Of a stretch of 5,637 nt of DNA, positions 1 to 5,637 are shown piece after piece. A model generated the notes under the pieces. It was not told the DNA's origin. It saw only the letters and a list, made by a program, of their open reading frames with translations, and searched no databases. A program made the translations under genes and the position numbers. The stretch is from Planctomycetia bacterium (GTDB lineage: Bacteria > Planctomycetota > PLA2 > JAEUHO01). The stretch lies in NCBI GenBank assembly GCA_030618975.1, contig JAUXCH010000369.1:1-5637 (forward strand), written 5' to 3'. Each line of letters starts with the position of its first letter. Within the stretch, counting starts at the first letter, position 1.

Positions 1-138
1 GAGACGCCCGCGATCGTCGTCTTGAAGAGGAGCGGAGCGCGGAAGAAGGTCCTGGCGGGGAAGTCGCTCAAGGCGCGGAAGATCGCCAGCGCGCTCAAGT
101 CCGTCGCGCCGAACAAGAAGCCGCCGGGGAAGAAGTAG
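1..138 (+). CDS. C-terminal end of a plus-strand protein, possibly thioredoxin-like (5' partial)
   Basis: Frame 1 is open from the left edge and ends at TAG 136-138, giving 45 residues. The piece begins ETPAIVVLKRSG, continues with an alternating Lys/Leu/Ala helix (KSLKARKIASALKSV) and finishes in a Lys/Pro-rich tail (PNKKPPGKK). A Thr-Pro followed by a hydrophobic strand, a turn with Gly, another short strand ending in Gly and a final amphipathic helix is the usual order at the end of a thioredoxin fold, where the Pro would be the cis-proline. That reading is inference from a short fragment; the CxxC region, if there is one, lies outside the window. The basic tail is an extension beyond the fold. 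The gene converges on the PfpI-like gene, with 45 bases between the two stop codons, so it belongs to a different transcription unit. Coding status is likely from the residue pattern; the function is uncertain. Confidence 0.55.
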   Translation, partial: ETPAIVVLKRSGARKKVLAGKSLKARKIASALKSVAPNKKPPGKK

Positions 139-183
139 CCGGGTCCCCTCCGGCGCGGATCGAGCCGCTCCCGCCGCGTCCTC

Positions 184-903
184 TCAGTCCCCGGAAGGCG
201 CGTCGCCCTCCCTGCCGGGCCAGCTCTCGTACTCCATCCACTCCCGCGCCGTCCAGAGAGCCGCCTCCGCGCCCAGGATCTTCTCGACGAGCCGGAGCGC
301 GCCGTCGATGCCCGCCGTCACACCCGCCGTGGAGAGGATCTTCCCGCTCTCGACGAATCGGCGCCCGGTCACGACCGTGCACGTGGGCGAGGCCTTGCGG
401 AGGTCGTCGATCCCCCAGTGGTGCGTCGTCGCCTCGATCCCGTCCAGCAGGCCGGCCCGCGCGAGGAGGAACGCGCCGAAGCACACCGACATCACGTGGT
501 CGGCCTCCGCGCTGGTCTTCTTCACCCAGGCGAGGGTCTCGTCGTCCACCGCCTGCAGATTGCCTCCCGGGAGCACGAGGATGTCGGGCGCGGGCGCATC
601 GGCCAGCGCGTGATTCGGCACGACGGTCAGGCCCCCCATCACGCGCACGGGCTTCGCCGTCGCGGCCACGGTGTAGACGTCGAACGCCTTGCCCTTCGCC
701 GCCACGACGAACACCTCGGCCGGACCGGCGAAGTCCAACAGCTCCACGCCCTCGAAGATCAGCACCGCCACCTTCACGCGCTCGTCCTTTCCGTCCCGTC
801 CGCCCCCGTCGGCGTCCTCTTCGGACGGACCCGCCAGTGCGACGCCGCCTGCCAGCACGGCCGCGAGGACCAGGCTCGAGACCACCTTCCCCTGTCTTCT
901 CAT
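184..903 (-). CDS. Exported DJ-1/PfpI family protein (class I glutamine amidotransferase-like fold)
   Basis: The 239-residue product reads from ATG 901-903 to TGA 184-186. A basic start (MRRQGK), a hydrophobic stretch at about 7-23 and ALA|GPS near residue 24 make a clear signal peptide, followed by an acidic, Gly-rich linker (27-42). The DJ-1/PfpI domain fills the rest: strand VKVAVLIF (43-50), conserved acid E63 in GPAEVF, LPGGN (111-115), nucleophile elbow with C141 (SVCFGAF), then the LLDG-ATTHHW segment with H161 and the STAGVTAGID segment (191-200). These features match the PfpI-like subgroup that includes isonitrile hydratases and AraC-type regulator N-termini; no DNA-binding domain is present. 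Family members include hydratases, glyoxalase/deglycase-like enzymes and peptidases, so the substrate cannot be assigned. All expected catalytic residues are visible, so it is probably active. The start is fixed by GGAGG 9 bases upstream. It is the last gene of the minus-strand unit, 29 bases after its neighbour. Export is the unusual point, as most relatives are cytoplasmic. Confidence 0.93.
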   Translation of the reverse strand: MRRQGKVVSSLVLAAVLAGGVALAGPSEEDADGGGRDGKDERVKVAVLIFEGVELLDFAGPAEVFVVAAKGKAFDVYTVAATAKPVRVMGGLTVVPNHALADAPAPDILVLPGGNLQAVDDETLAWVKKTSAEADHVMSVCFGAFLLARAGLLDGIEATTHHWGIDDLRKASPTCTVVTGRRFVESGKILSTAGVTAGIDGALRLVEKILGAEAALWTAREWMEYESWPGREGDAPSGD

Positions 904-912
904 CGTTCTCTT

Positions 913-917
913 CCTCC
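913..917 (-). promoter_or_regulatory. Ribosome binding site of the PfpI-like gene
   Basis: On the minus strand GGAGG (within GGAGGAAGAGAACG) lies 9 bases before the ATG at 903. It is the best Shine-Dalgarno match seen in the window and fixes the start. It excludes translation of the much longer open frame that continues upstream across the preceding gene. Confidence 0.8.
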
Positions 918-930
918 GTGCCGGAGCACG
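917..930 (-). other. Small intergenic hairpin abutting the PfpI-like RBS
   Basis: Read on the minus strand, CGTGC-TCCG-GCACG forms a perfect 5-bp stem with a 4-base loop. It starts two bases after the TAG of the upstream gene, and its last base is also the first G of the GGAGG ribosome binding site. No U-tract follows, so it is not a standard terminator. Its position would let it affect ribosome access or protect an mRNA end, but this is inference and a stem this short can occur by chance in GC-rich DNA. Confidence 0.45.
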
Positions 931-932
931 TT

Positions 933-3020
933 CTACTTCGACTCGAGCTGCCCCTTCACGGCCGCGACACCCTTGCGGGCACCGTCCGGGATCCCGTCCC
1001 GCGCGAGGACCGCCTCCCGGATGTCGTCCGGGGCCACGCCGAGGGCGCGGCTCGCTTCGACGACCCACGCGTAGAAGGGCTTCTGCCAGCCCTTCGGCTG
1101 CGCGAACGAGGAGGCCATCTCGAGGACCCACCGGGCGAGCTGCGGGTCCTTGCCCACGTCGCTCTCCGGGTGGGCGCCGATCCCCTCCACGTACGCCTTG
1201 GCGAACTCCGCGACCTGCCGGCCCGCCTCCTCCGACGCCGCCCCGTCGGCGAGGAGCCGCGCGATGGGCTTGGGGAGCTTCGTCAGCTTCTTGAGCGCCT
1301 TGGCCGAGTAGAGCTTCCCGGCTCCGGCGCGCCGCAGCGAGGCAAGCCACACCCGGACCATCTCCCGCTGCACGGCGCCCCGGTCGGCGTCCTTCGCGAG
1401 GGCCTTCAGGACCTTCCCCCAGCCCCACTCGTCCACGAGCTTCGTCTTCTTCCGGTCGAGCACCACGACCCCGAGGGCATCCAGGGCGTGTCGGGCCTTC
1501 GCGGCGTCGCCCTTCGAACGGGACTTCCGAAAGCTCTTGAGCGTCGTGTGATAGCCGCCCTTCGGACGGTCGGGCTCGACGCGTTCCGCGTCCGGCTTCC
1601 GGAGCTGGAAGCTCGGATCGCCGAAGCAGGCGAGCTTCCAGGGACCGCTCATGTTGAACCGAACGAGGCGCTCCTCCTCTCCCACCTTCATCATCCGCTG
1701 CCCGGTCCGGCGCGGACCGTACGGCAGGCGCATGGCCGCGCCGAGCGGCACCCCCAGGTCCACGCGCTCCGCCAGCACCGTGGCGGGAACGAAGGCCTGG
1801 AGGTACGGCTCCGCGTAGCTGCCGAAGTAGAAGTACGCCCCGCCGGCCATCCAACGCCCGGCGATCGAGTCCAGGTGAAAGGGCCGGCCCGCCGAGCCGG
1901 AATGCGTGTAGTGGACGACGCACGGCACGGTGTCCGGCACGTCGAAGTGCGTGGCACCCCCCTTGGACGTGGACCAGGACGTCGCGCCGCCCGACGAGTT
2001 CACGAGTACCAGGCCGAATCGATTGCCGCCGGGCCACTCCAAGGCCCTCCAGCGCGCGAGGGTCGCGTCGGGGTGCCGGATCATCTCGATCGGGAAGAGA
2101 CGCTCGAAGGTCGCGAACGCGGGCTCCGGGTCGTACGGGCCGAACGTGTCGTTCTTCGGGTTGTAGCGGCTGAAGAACAGGCCGTTCTCCGGCTGCAGGA
2201 AGAGCGCCCCCATGACCATGTACACCGACCGCGCGGGACCGCCGAGGAGGCGACCCACCCAGCCCCAGCGACCCGGATCCGAGTTCCGCGCGATCGCGTC
2301 GTCGACGGTGTAGCCTCCGGGGTGGGCTCCCTCTTCGTCCACGGAGTAGCCGAACGGCATGTCGTTGGCGACGGTGACGAAGTCCAGGTCGTCCATCCGG
2401 GACTCGAACTCGACGCCGAGATCGATGAGAGCCTGACGAAGCCGTTCCCGGATCTCTTCCACCCGGTCGTCGGTGATCCGCTTGTCGTGCTTCTCCTCGG
2501 TGGGGAAGACGAGCGGAAGGTGGAAGCGCCCCGCCGCGAGCGCGAGGCCGCCCAGGAACTCCGGCGACGCGGCGTCGAGCAGGACCGTGCCCAGGGCGGC
2601 GCGCTCCCGCCCCTGGAGGACGGCGAGGAACGCCGCCGTGTCCGCCGTCTCCTCGCCGGCCTCCCACGCGCCGGCGACGGCCGCCCGCCCGCTCTCCAAG
2701 GTGACGTCGCCCGGAGCCCCGGGCTTCGCCAGCAGGAGCTGCCGCGGCCCGAACGCGGCCACGAACTTGGGCACGAGAGCCGAGTCCCAGAGGAGCACCG
2801 GCCAGAAGCGCTTCTCGTCCCACTTCGCCAGCTCCCGCAGGAAGGCGGACTCGTCGAAGCAGACGACCACGCGATCGACCACCTCCCGCGGTTGGTGCAG
2901 GGTCTCAGCCCACGTCTTCGTCCGCTCGGCGTCGTCGTCGAACACGTCCGCCGAGAGCGACCGGGGAGCCGCCACGAGCACGGCCACGAAAACGAGCAGG
3001 AGGAGGGCGGTCTTCTTCAA
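933..3020 (-). CDS. Exported protein with a degenerate C25 gingipain/caspase-like fold
   Basis: From TTG 3018-3020 the product is 695 residues. It begins MKKTALLLL and has a signal peptide ending near SLSA|D (residue 24). TTG is preferred because GAGG lies 8 bases upstream; the alternative GTG at 3044 adds eight residues (MTECEAPR), has no Shine-Dalgarno and sits against a hairpin. Residues about 45-165 include a Trp-rich stretch (ELAKWDEKRFWPVLLW, 63-78). Residues about 330-475 follow the order of the C25 peptidase catalytic half: a strand with VNSSGGATSW (340-349) where GHG is expected, VVHYTHSGSA (368-377) where the Cys loop is expected, AGGAYFYFGSY (392-402), a GVPLGAA helix (423-429) and FGDPS (466-470), typical of the end of that fold. 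The His and Cys are not present at these places, so peptidase activity is doubtful. Residues about 495-695 are mainly helical and Lys/Ala/Leu-rich, with no domain I recognise. The fold assignment is by eye. Middle gene of the unit, 73 bases after the upstream stop. Confidence 0.85.
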   Translation of the reverse strand: MKKTALLLLVFVAVLVAAPRSLSADVFDDDAERTKTWAETLHQPREVVDRVVVCFDESAFLRELAKWDEKRFWPVLLWDSALVPKFVAAFGPRQLLLAKPGAPGDVTLESGRAAVAGAWEAGEETADTAAFLAVLQGRERAALGTVLLDAASPEFLGGLALAAGRFHLPLVFPTEEKHDKRITDDRVEEIRERLRQALIDLGVEFESRMDDLDFVTVANDMPFGYSVDEEGAHPGGYTVDDAIARNSDPGRWGWVGRLLGGPARSVYMVMGALFLQPENGLFFSRYNPKNDTFGPYDPEPAFATFERLFPIEMIRHPDATLARWRALEWPGGNRFGLVLVNSSGGATSWSTSKGGATHFDVPDTVPCVVHYTHSGSAGRPFHLDSIAGRWMAGGAYFYFGSYAEPYLQAFVPATVLAERVDLGVPLGAAMRLPYGPRRTGQRMMKVGEEERLVRFNMSGPWKLACFGDPSFQLRKPDAERVEPDRPKGGYHTTLKSFRKSRSKGDAAKARHALDALGVVVLDRKKTKLVDEWGWGKVLKALAKDADRGAVQREMVRVWLASLRRAGAGKLYSAKALKKLTKLPKPIARLLADGAASEEAGRQVAEFAKAYVEGIGAHPESDVGKDPQLARWVLEMASSFAQPKGWQKPFYAWVVEASRALGVAPDDIREAVLARDGIPDGARKGVAAVKGQLESK

Positions 3021-3028
3021 GCGGGGAG

Positions 3029-3032
3029 CCTC
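3029..3032 (-). promoter_or_regulatory. Shine-Dalgarno supporting the TTG start of the C25-like gene
   Basis: GAGG on the minus strand lies 8 bases before TTG 3018-3020. The GTG at 3042-3044 is preceded by a pyrimidine-rich stretch (CCGTACCCTCTC) with no Shine-Dalgarno. Starting at the TTG also places MKK directly before the hydrophobic signal segment. This decides the start, with moderate confidence because four bases of match is modest. Confidence 0.5.
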
Positions 3033-3049
3033 GCATTCGGTCACGAGAG

Positions 3050-3084
3050 GGTACGGCAGCGGGATCCGACTCCGCAGCCGTACC
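3050..3084 (-). other. Strong imperfect intergenic hairpin between the multidomain gene and the C25-like gene
   Basis: The outer arms GGTACGGC (3050-3057 on the plus strand) and GCCGTACC (3077-3084) are perfect reverse complements of 8 bp. A single mismatch (3058/3076) is followed by four more pairs, GCGG (3059-3062) with CCGC (3072-3075... read inward to 3072), around a nine-base loop at 3063-3071. The structure starts nine bases after the TAG of the upstream gene. On the minus strand it is followed by CTCTCGTGACC, with no U-run, so it is not a canonical intrinsic terminator. It may stabilise the 3' end of the upstream message, cause partial termination or set the expression ratio across the unit. 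A competing shorter pairing is possible between CTCCG just after the stop (3086-3090) and CGGAG inside the hairpin. Confidence 0.65.
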
Positions 3085-3093
3085 TCGGAGCCC

Positions 3094-5637
3094 CTACCTG
3101 GCCTCGGCGGTTCCGGCGACGGTGAAGCGGATCGTTTCCTGCCCCACCTTCATCGCCACCTCGGCGGTCCGGGGTCCCGCCCCCCGCGGGCGGAACTCGA
3201 CGTCGAAGGGCGTGGAGCCGCGGGGCTCGATGCGCTGCGCGGGAGCGTGGACGACGCGGAACTCCTCGGCGTGCCGGCCGGTGACGGTCACCGCCCCGCG
3301 GAGGCACGAAACCCCCTCGCCGCCGCGGTTGAAGAGCGTGAACCGGTGCGTCACCCGCTCGCCTTCGCGGACCGAACCGAACTGCGTGTGGTCGAAGGCG
3401 CACGGGGCGTCGTCCCCGTTCCCGATGCGGACACCGTTGCCTTCGAGGACCACACCGCCGACGGGGGCCGGCGGCGGCCCGTCGGTCACCCAGATCTGCG
3501 CCGTCTCGCGGTCCGTGTCCGTGTCCGTGTCCGTCCGGCTCCTCACGGTGTGCGCCACCTCGTAGAGGCCCGGCTTCTCGAAGGTGTGGGTGGCCGTCGC
3601 CTCGTGGGACAGATCCTTCCAGCCCGCCGCCTTCGTGGTCGGTGTCGGGGCGTAGAACTCCCACCCCCATTCCACGTTGCCGCTCGACGGCAGGGAGCCC
3701 TCGGACGACACCGTGACGGTGAACGGCGCGGCACCGACCCACGCCTCGCATTCGATGTGCGCGTGGACCGGGGGCGCCACCGTGAACTCCACGTGCTTCC
3801 CGGCGTAGCTGTTCCCGGCACTGGAGTCGGACGCGATGATCGTCGCCGAGAGGCCTTGGCTTGCCTTCCCGTGCGGCACCTCGAGCATGTAGACGTTGCC
3901 CTCGATCTCGCCGGGCTCTCCCGCTCGCGTGTAGAACCGCACCGGCTGACCCTCGGGATCGACGGCGTCCAACACGATCTTCACCGTCTTGCCCGGCTCG
4001 ACGACGTGGTCCTGGAGCCCGAGGAGCACCGGGCGGCGGTTGGCGTGGGGCGAGCGGTAACCGCTGTTCCCGGGCGACGGCAGGTCACTGTGATGCCGGT
4101 AGACGTTGACGACCGCCGGATTGGAATCGTGCTCGCCGTTGTGGGCGATGAGCGCGATGGACGTGCGGCCATCCGGCAAGGCGTCGTCCCACGGCACGTG
4201 GAGGACCCAGGTGTCGGGCTCTTCGCCGGGCACGCAGGTCGTCTCGTGGTTCCCGTAGAGCAGCTTCCACCGCACGGTGAGCGGGCGGTCGGCGAGGTCG
4301 TAGCACTTCGCGGTCGAGACCTCGACGGTGACGTCCTGGCCCTTCTCCTGAAGGATCAGCGCCGTCTTCTTCAACGCATAGACGGTCCGGCCTCCCTCGA
4401 CCTCCACGTCTTCCAGGATCGCCTCGGGCGGGAGCACGGTCAGCGACTCCGCCATGCGGATCATGTTCTGCATGTGCTCGACTTCGTCGTAGCGGTGGTA
4501 CTCGAGGCTCAGGTTGCCGCGCCCCCCACCCGCGTAGCCGTACCCCCCGCGGAGCTGGCCGTGGTGGCCGAGCGACCGGTACGCGACCCGGTGGCGGAGC
4601 TCGTGGTCGTAGGGCACGTCGTACGGTAGCGACGCCTTCCACAGGTAGAGGAGCGCGGAGGGGTACAGACCGTTCCGCTTCAAGGTGAGCTTCGAGTCCG
4701 GCGGAAGGTAGCCGCCCACGATGATCAGCTTCGTGATCGCCATCGTCTCGCTGTTGGACGACCCCACGGAGTTGAAGAGCGTCGGCATGAGCGCCCGCAC
4801 CCTGTCTCTCGTGCGATCGGCCCACTGCTCGGTGTAGGACGTATGAGCGGGCGCCGTCACCAGGCAGTCGGAGAAGTAGATCTTCTCGTAGCCGGTCGTC
4901 ATCTGCGGGTTGGAGCCGTTGGTGATCGTGTGCGACATCCCGGTCGTCGACTGGTGCACGAAGTTGATCCCGCACCGGAGGAGCTCGGACGTCTTCCGCA
5001 TCTCGACGAAGTGCATGATCTGGTCGCGCCCCTTGCGCCGGAGGTGGACCCGGTTGCCGCCGGTGGTCTCCCACGTCCAACGTACGTACCCGTGCAGACG
5101 GGACCAGCTCGCGTACACGTCGTCCCACATACCGGAGAACCGCTTCGACGGCTCGGTGAGCCTCTCCCACCAGATCGGCTCGCCGTCCTTGCGGGGGCCG
5201 CGAGGGTACATGCGCCATACAACCGGCGTCGGGGCGAGCGTGATGGTGACGACCTTCGTCTCCTCGCCTTCCAGGACCATCGTCTGGACGTTTTCGATCG
5301 GCGTCTCGTCGTCGCGCCAGACCCGCCACTTCGCGTTCGGGTAGTAGGGGTTTTGGATCGGCGGCCCGTCCGGCAGGTCCTGGGGCGCTGCCCGCCCCTG
5401 GATCTCCTCGAGCGCCAGGAGCTTCTCACGCGTGCGATTGCGGCCGTACTCCGTCTTCGGCGCCGTTTTCCTGAGCGCCTCGAGCTTGTCCTTCATCGAG
5501 GCGTCCGGGCGCACGCCGACGATCTCGCGGTACGCCTTGCGCGCCGAGAGCTCGGCCTGCCAGTGCTCCGCGTCGGACAGGGCTGCCAGGGATCCGGCCA
5601 GGGCCTCGCCGACGTCGGTGCCCGCGAAGCCCTCGGC
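3094..5637 (-). CDS. Large multidomain protein with PKD and choice-of-anchor-D modules (5' partial)
   Basis: The frame ends at TAG 3094-3096 and stays open to the right edge, giving at least 847 residues. Sequence upstream of the GTG at 5514 continues as convincing protein (EALAGSLAALSDAEHW, then ARKAYREIV), so the true start is outside the window. Numbering from the edge: 1-80 is helical, with two similar segments (GTDVGEALAGSLAAL near 6-20 and KTEYGRNRTREKLLAL near 60-75). Residues about 90-410 are an aromatic-rich region that I do not recognise. Residues about 411-515 look Ig-like, ending IALIAHNG and SNPAVVNVY. About 533-621 is an Ig/cadherin-like stretch with DAVDPEGQPVRFYT. About 622-718 is a PKD domain (APFTVTVSSEGS, then WGWEF, then ATHTFEKPGLYEVAHTV). 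About 730-844 matches choice-of-anchor-D domains (FTLFNRGGEGV, EFRVVHAPAQRIEPRGSTPFDVEFRP, AGTAEAR end). Such modules are typical of extracytoplasmic proteins; the signal peptide, if any, is not in view. It is the first visible gene of the minus-strand unit. A role in adhesion, scaffolding or polymer handling is inference only. Confidence 0.9.
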   Translation of the reverse strand, partial: AEGFAGTDVGEALAGSLAALSDAEHWQAELSARKAYREIVGVRPDASMKDKLEALRKTAPKTEYGRNRTREKLLALEEIQGRAAPQDLPDGPPIQNPYYPNAKWRVWRDDETPIENVQTMVLEGEETKVVTITLAPTPVVWRMYPRGPRKDGEPIWWERLTEPSKRFSGMWDDVYASWSRLHGYVRWTWETTGGNRVHLRRKGRDQIMHFVEMRKTSELLRCGINFVHQSTTGMSHTITNGSNPQMTTGYEKIYFSDCLVTAPAHTSYTEQWADRTRDRVRALMPTLFNSVGSSNSETMAITKLIIVGGYLPPDSKLTLKRNGLYPSALLYLWKASLPYDVPYDHELRHRVAYRSLGHHGQLRGGYGYAGGGRGNLSLEYHRYDEVEHMQNMIRMAESLTVLPPEAILEDVEVEGGRTVYALKKTALILQEKGQDVTVEVSTAKCYDLADRPLTVRWKLLYGNHETTCVPGEEPDTWVLHVPWDDALPDGRTSIALIAHNGEHDSNPAVVNVYRHHSDLPSPGNSGYRSPHANRRPVLLGLQDHVVEPGKTVKIVLDAVDPEGQPVRFYTRAGEPGEIEGNVYMLEVPHGKASQGLSATIIASDSSAGNSYAGKHVEFTVAPPVHAHIECEAWVGAAPFTVTVSSEGSLPSSGNVEWGWEFYAPTPTTKAAGWKDLSHEATATHTFEKPGLYEVAHTVRSRTDTDTDTDRETAQIWVTDGPPPAPVGGVVLEGNGVRIGNGDDAPCAFDHTQFGSVREGERVTHRFTLFNRGGEGVSCLRGAVTVTGRHAEEFRVVHAPAQRIEPRGSTPFDVEFRPRGAGPRTAEVAMKVGQETIRFTVAGTAEAR
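3511..3534 (-). repeat. Hexanucleotide tandem repeat encoding (Thr-Asp)4
   Basis: Four perfect tandem copies of GTCCGT on the plus strand (ACGGAC in the coding sense) encode TDTDTDTD at residues 702-709 of the partial multidomain protein. The repeat lies between the penultimate and last strands of the PKD domain, just after YEVAHTVRSR. Gain or loss of one unit keeps the reading frame and adds or removes one Thr-Asp pair. Confidence 0.9.

Noticed and set aside
139..183. Possible bidirectional terminator between the convergent genes (GCGG-ATCGAG-CCGC at 155-168; CCGG repeats nearby).
   Set aside because: The stems are only four base pairs and there is no U-tract in either direction. Such short matches are expected by chance at this GC content.
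904..2823. The PfpI reading frame stays open for 640 codons upstream of its ATG.
   Set aside because: The translation is dominated by Arg, Gly, Ala and Pro, overlaps the well-formed C25-like gene on the same strand, and the ATG at 903 has a strong RBS and a signal peptide. It is a GC-driven shadow frame.
3045..3093. The intergenic hairpin as a standard intrinsic terminator.
   Set aside because: No run of U follows it on the minus strand (CTCTCGTGACC follows), so it is listed as a structure of unknown role instead.
837..3125. Long plus-strand open frame opposite the C25-like gene.
   Set aside because: It is Arg/Val/Glu/His-rich with no recognisable domain and lies antisense to a gene with balanced composition and domain features. 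It is a shadow of high GC codon bias.
4591..4605. HELRH in the multidomain protein (residues 345-349) looks like a zinc-peptidase HExxH motif.
   Set aside because: The second x position is a charged Arg, which the extended zincin pattern disfavours. The flanks (VPYD before, RVAYRSLG after) do not look like the active-site helix, and no clear third zinc ligand segment is visible. Probably coincidence, though a structure model could revisit it.
2473..4629. Long plus-strand open frame spanning parts of two minus-strand genes.
   Set aside because: It crosses the intergenic hairpin and two real genes and has low-complexity Arg/Gly/Val-rich composition with no domain signal.

Overview
This is a GC-rich window (about two thirds G+C by eye). 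Its real coding content lies almost entirely on the minus strand: three genes read right to left in the same direction, with gaps of 73 and 29 bases, as expected of one transcription unit. A fourth gene enters from the left edge on the plus strand and converges on them. The lineage cannot be fixed from the sequence. The combination of large exported proteins, PKD and choice-of-anchor-D modules, an inactive-looking caspase-fold protein and very high GC resembles Planctomycetota or a similar environmental phylum such as Myxococcota. This is an impression, not an identification.

Layout. Positions 1-138 (+) hold the last 45 codons of a protein that may end in a thioredoxin-like fold. Positions 139-183 are the convergent gap. 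Positions 184-903 (-) encode a DJ-1/PfpI-family protein with its active-site Cys and an unusual N-terminal signal peptide. Positions 933-3020 (-; the frame is open to a GTG at 3044) encode an exported protein of about 695 residues. Its middle resembles the C25 gingipain fold, but both catalytic positions appear to be replaced. Positions 3094 to the right edge (-) encode a very large multidomain protein. It has an N-terminal helical repeat region, an unrecognised core of about 320 residues, two Ig/cadherin-like stretches, a PKD domain and a C-terminal choice-of-anchor-D domain. Its frame stays open past the GTG at 5514 to the window end, so its start lies outside the window.

Both gaps in the minus-strand unit carry an inverted repeat able to form an RNA hairpin. 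The stronger one, at 3050-3084, lies between the multidomain gene and the C25-like gene. The smaller one, at 917-930, abuts the Shine-Dalgarno sequence of the PfpI gene. Neither has a U-tract, so they look like processing, stability or translation-control elements rather than standard terminators.

Working together: signal peptides are visible on the two downstream proteins, and the adhesive or scaffold-type modules of the upstream one suggest it is also outside the cytoplasm. A joint role in an extracytoplasmic compartment is plausible, but no specific pathway can be read from the window. No tRNA, rRNA, CRISPR array, insertion sequence or clear promoter was seen.
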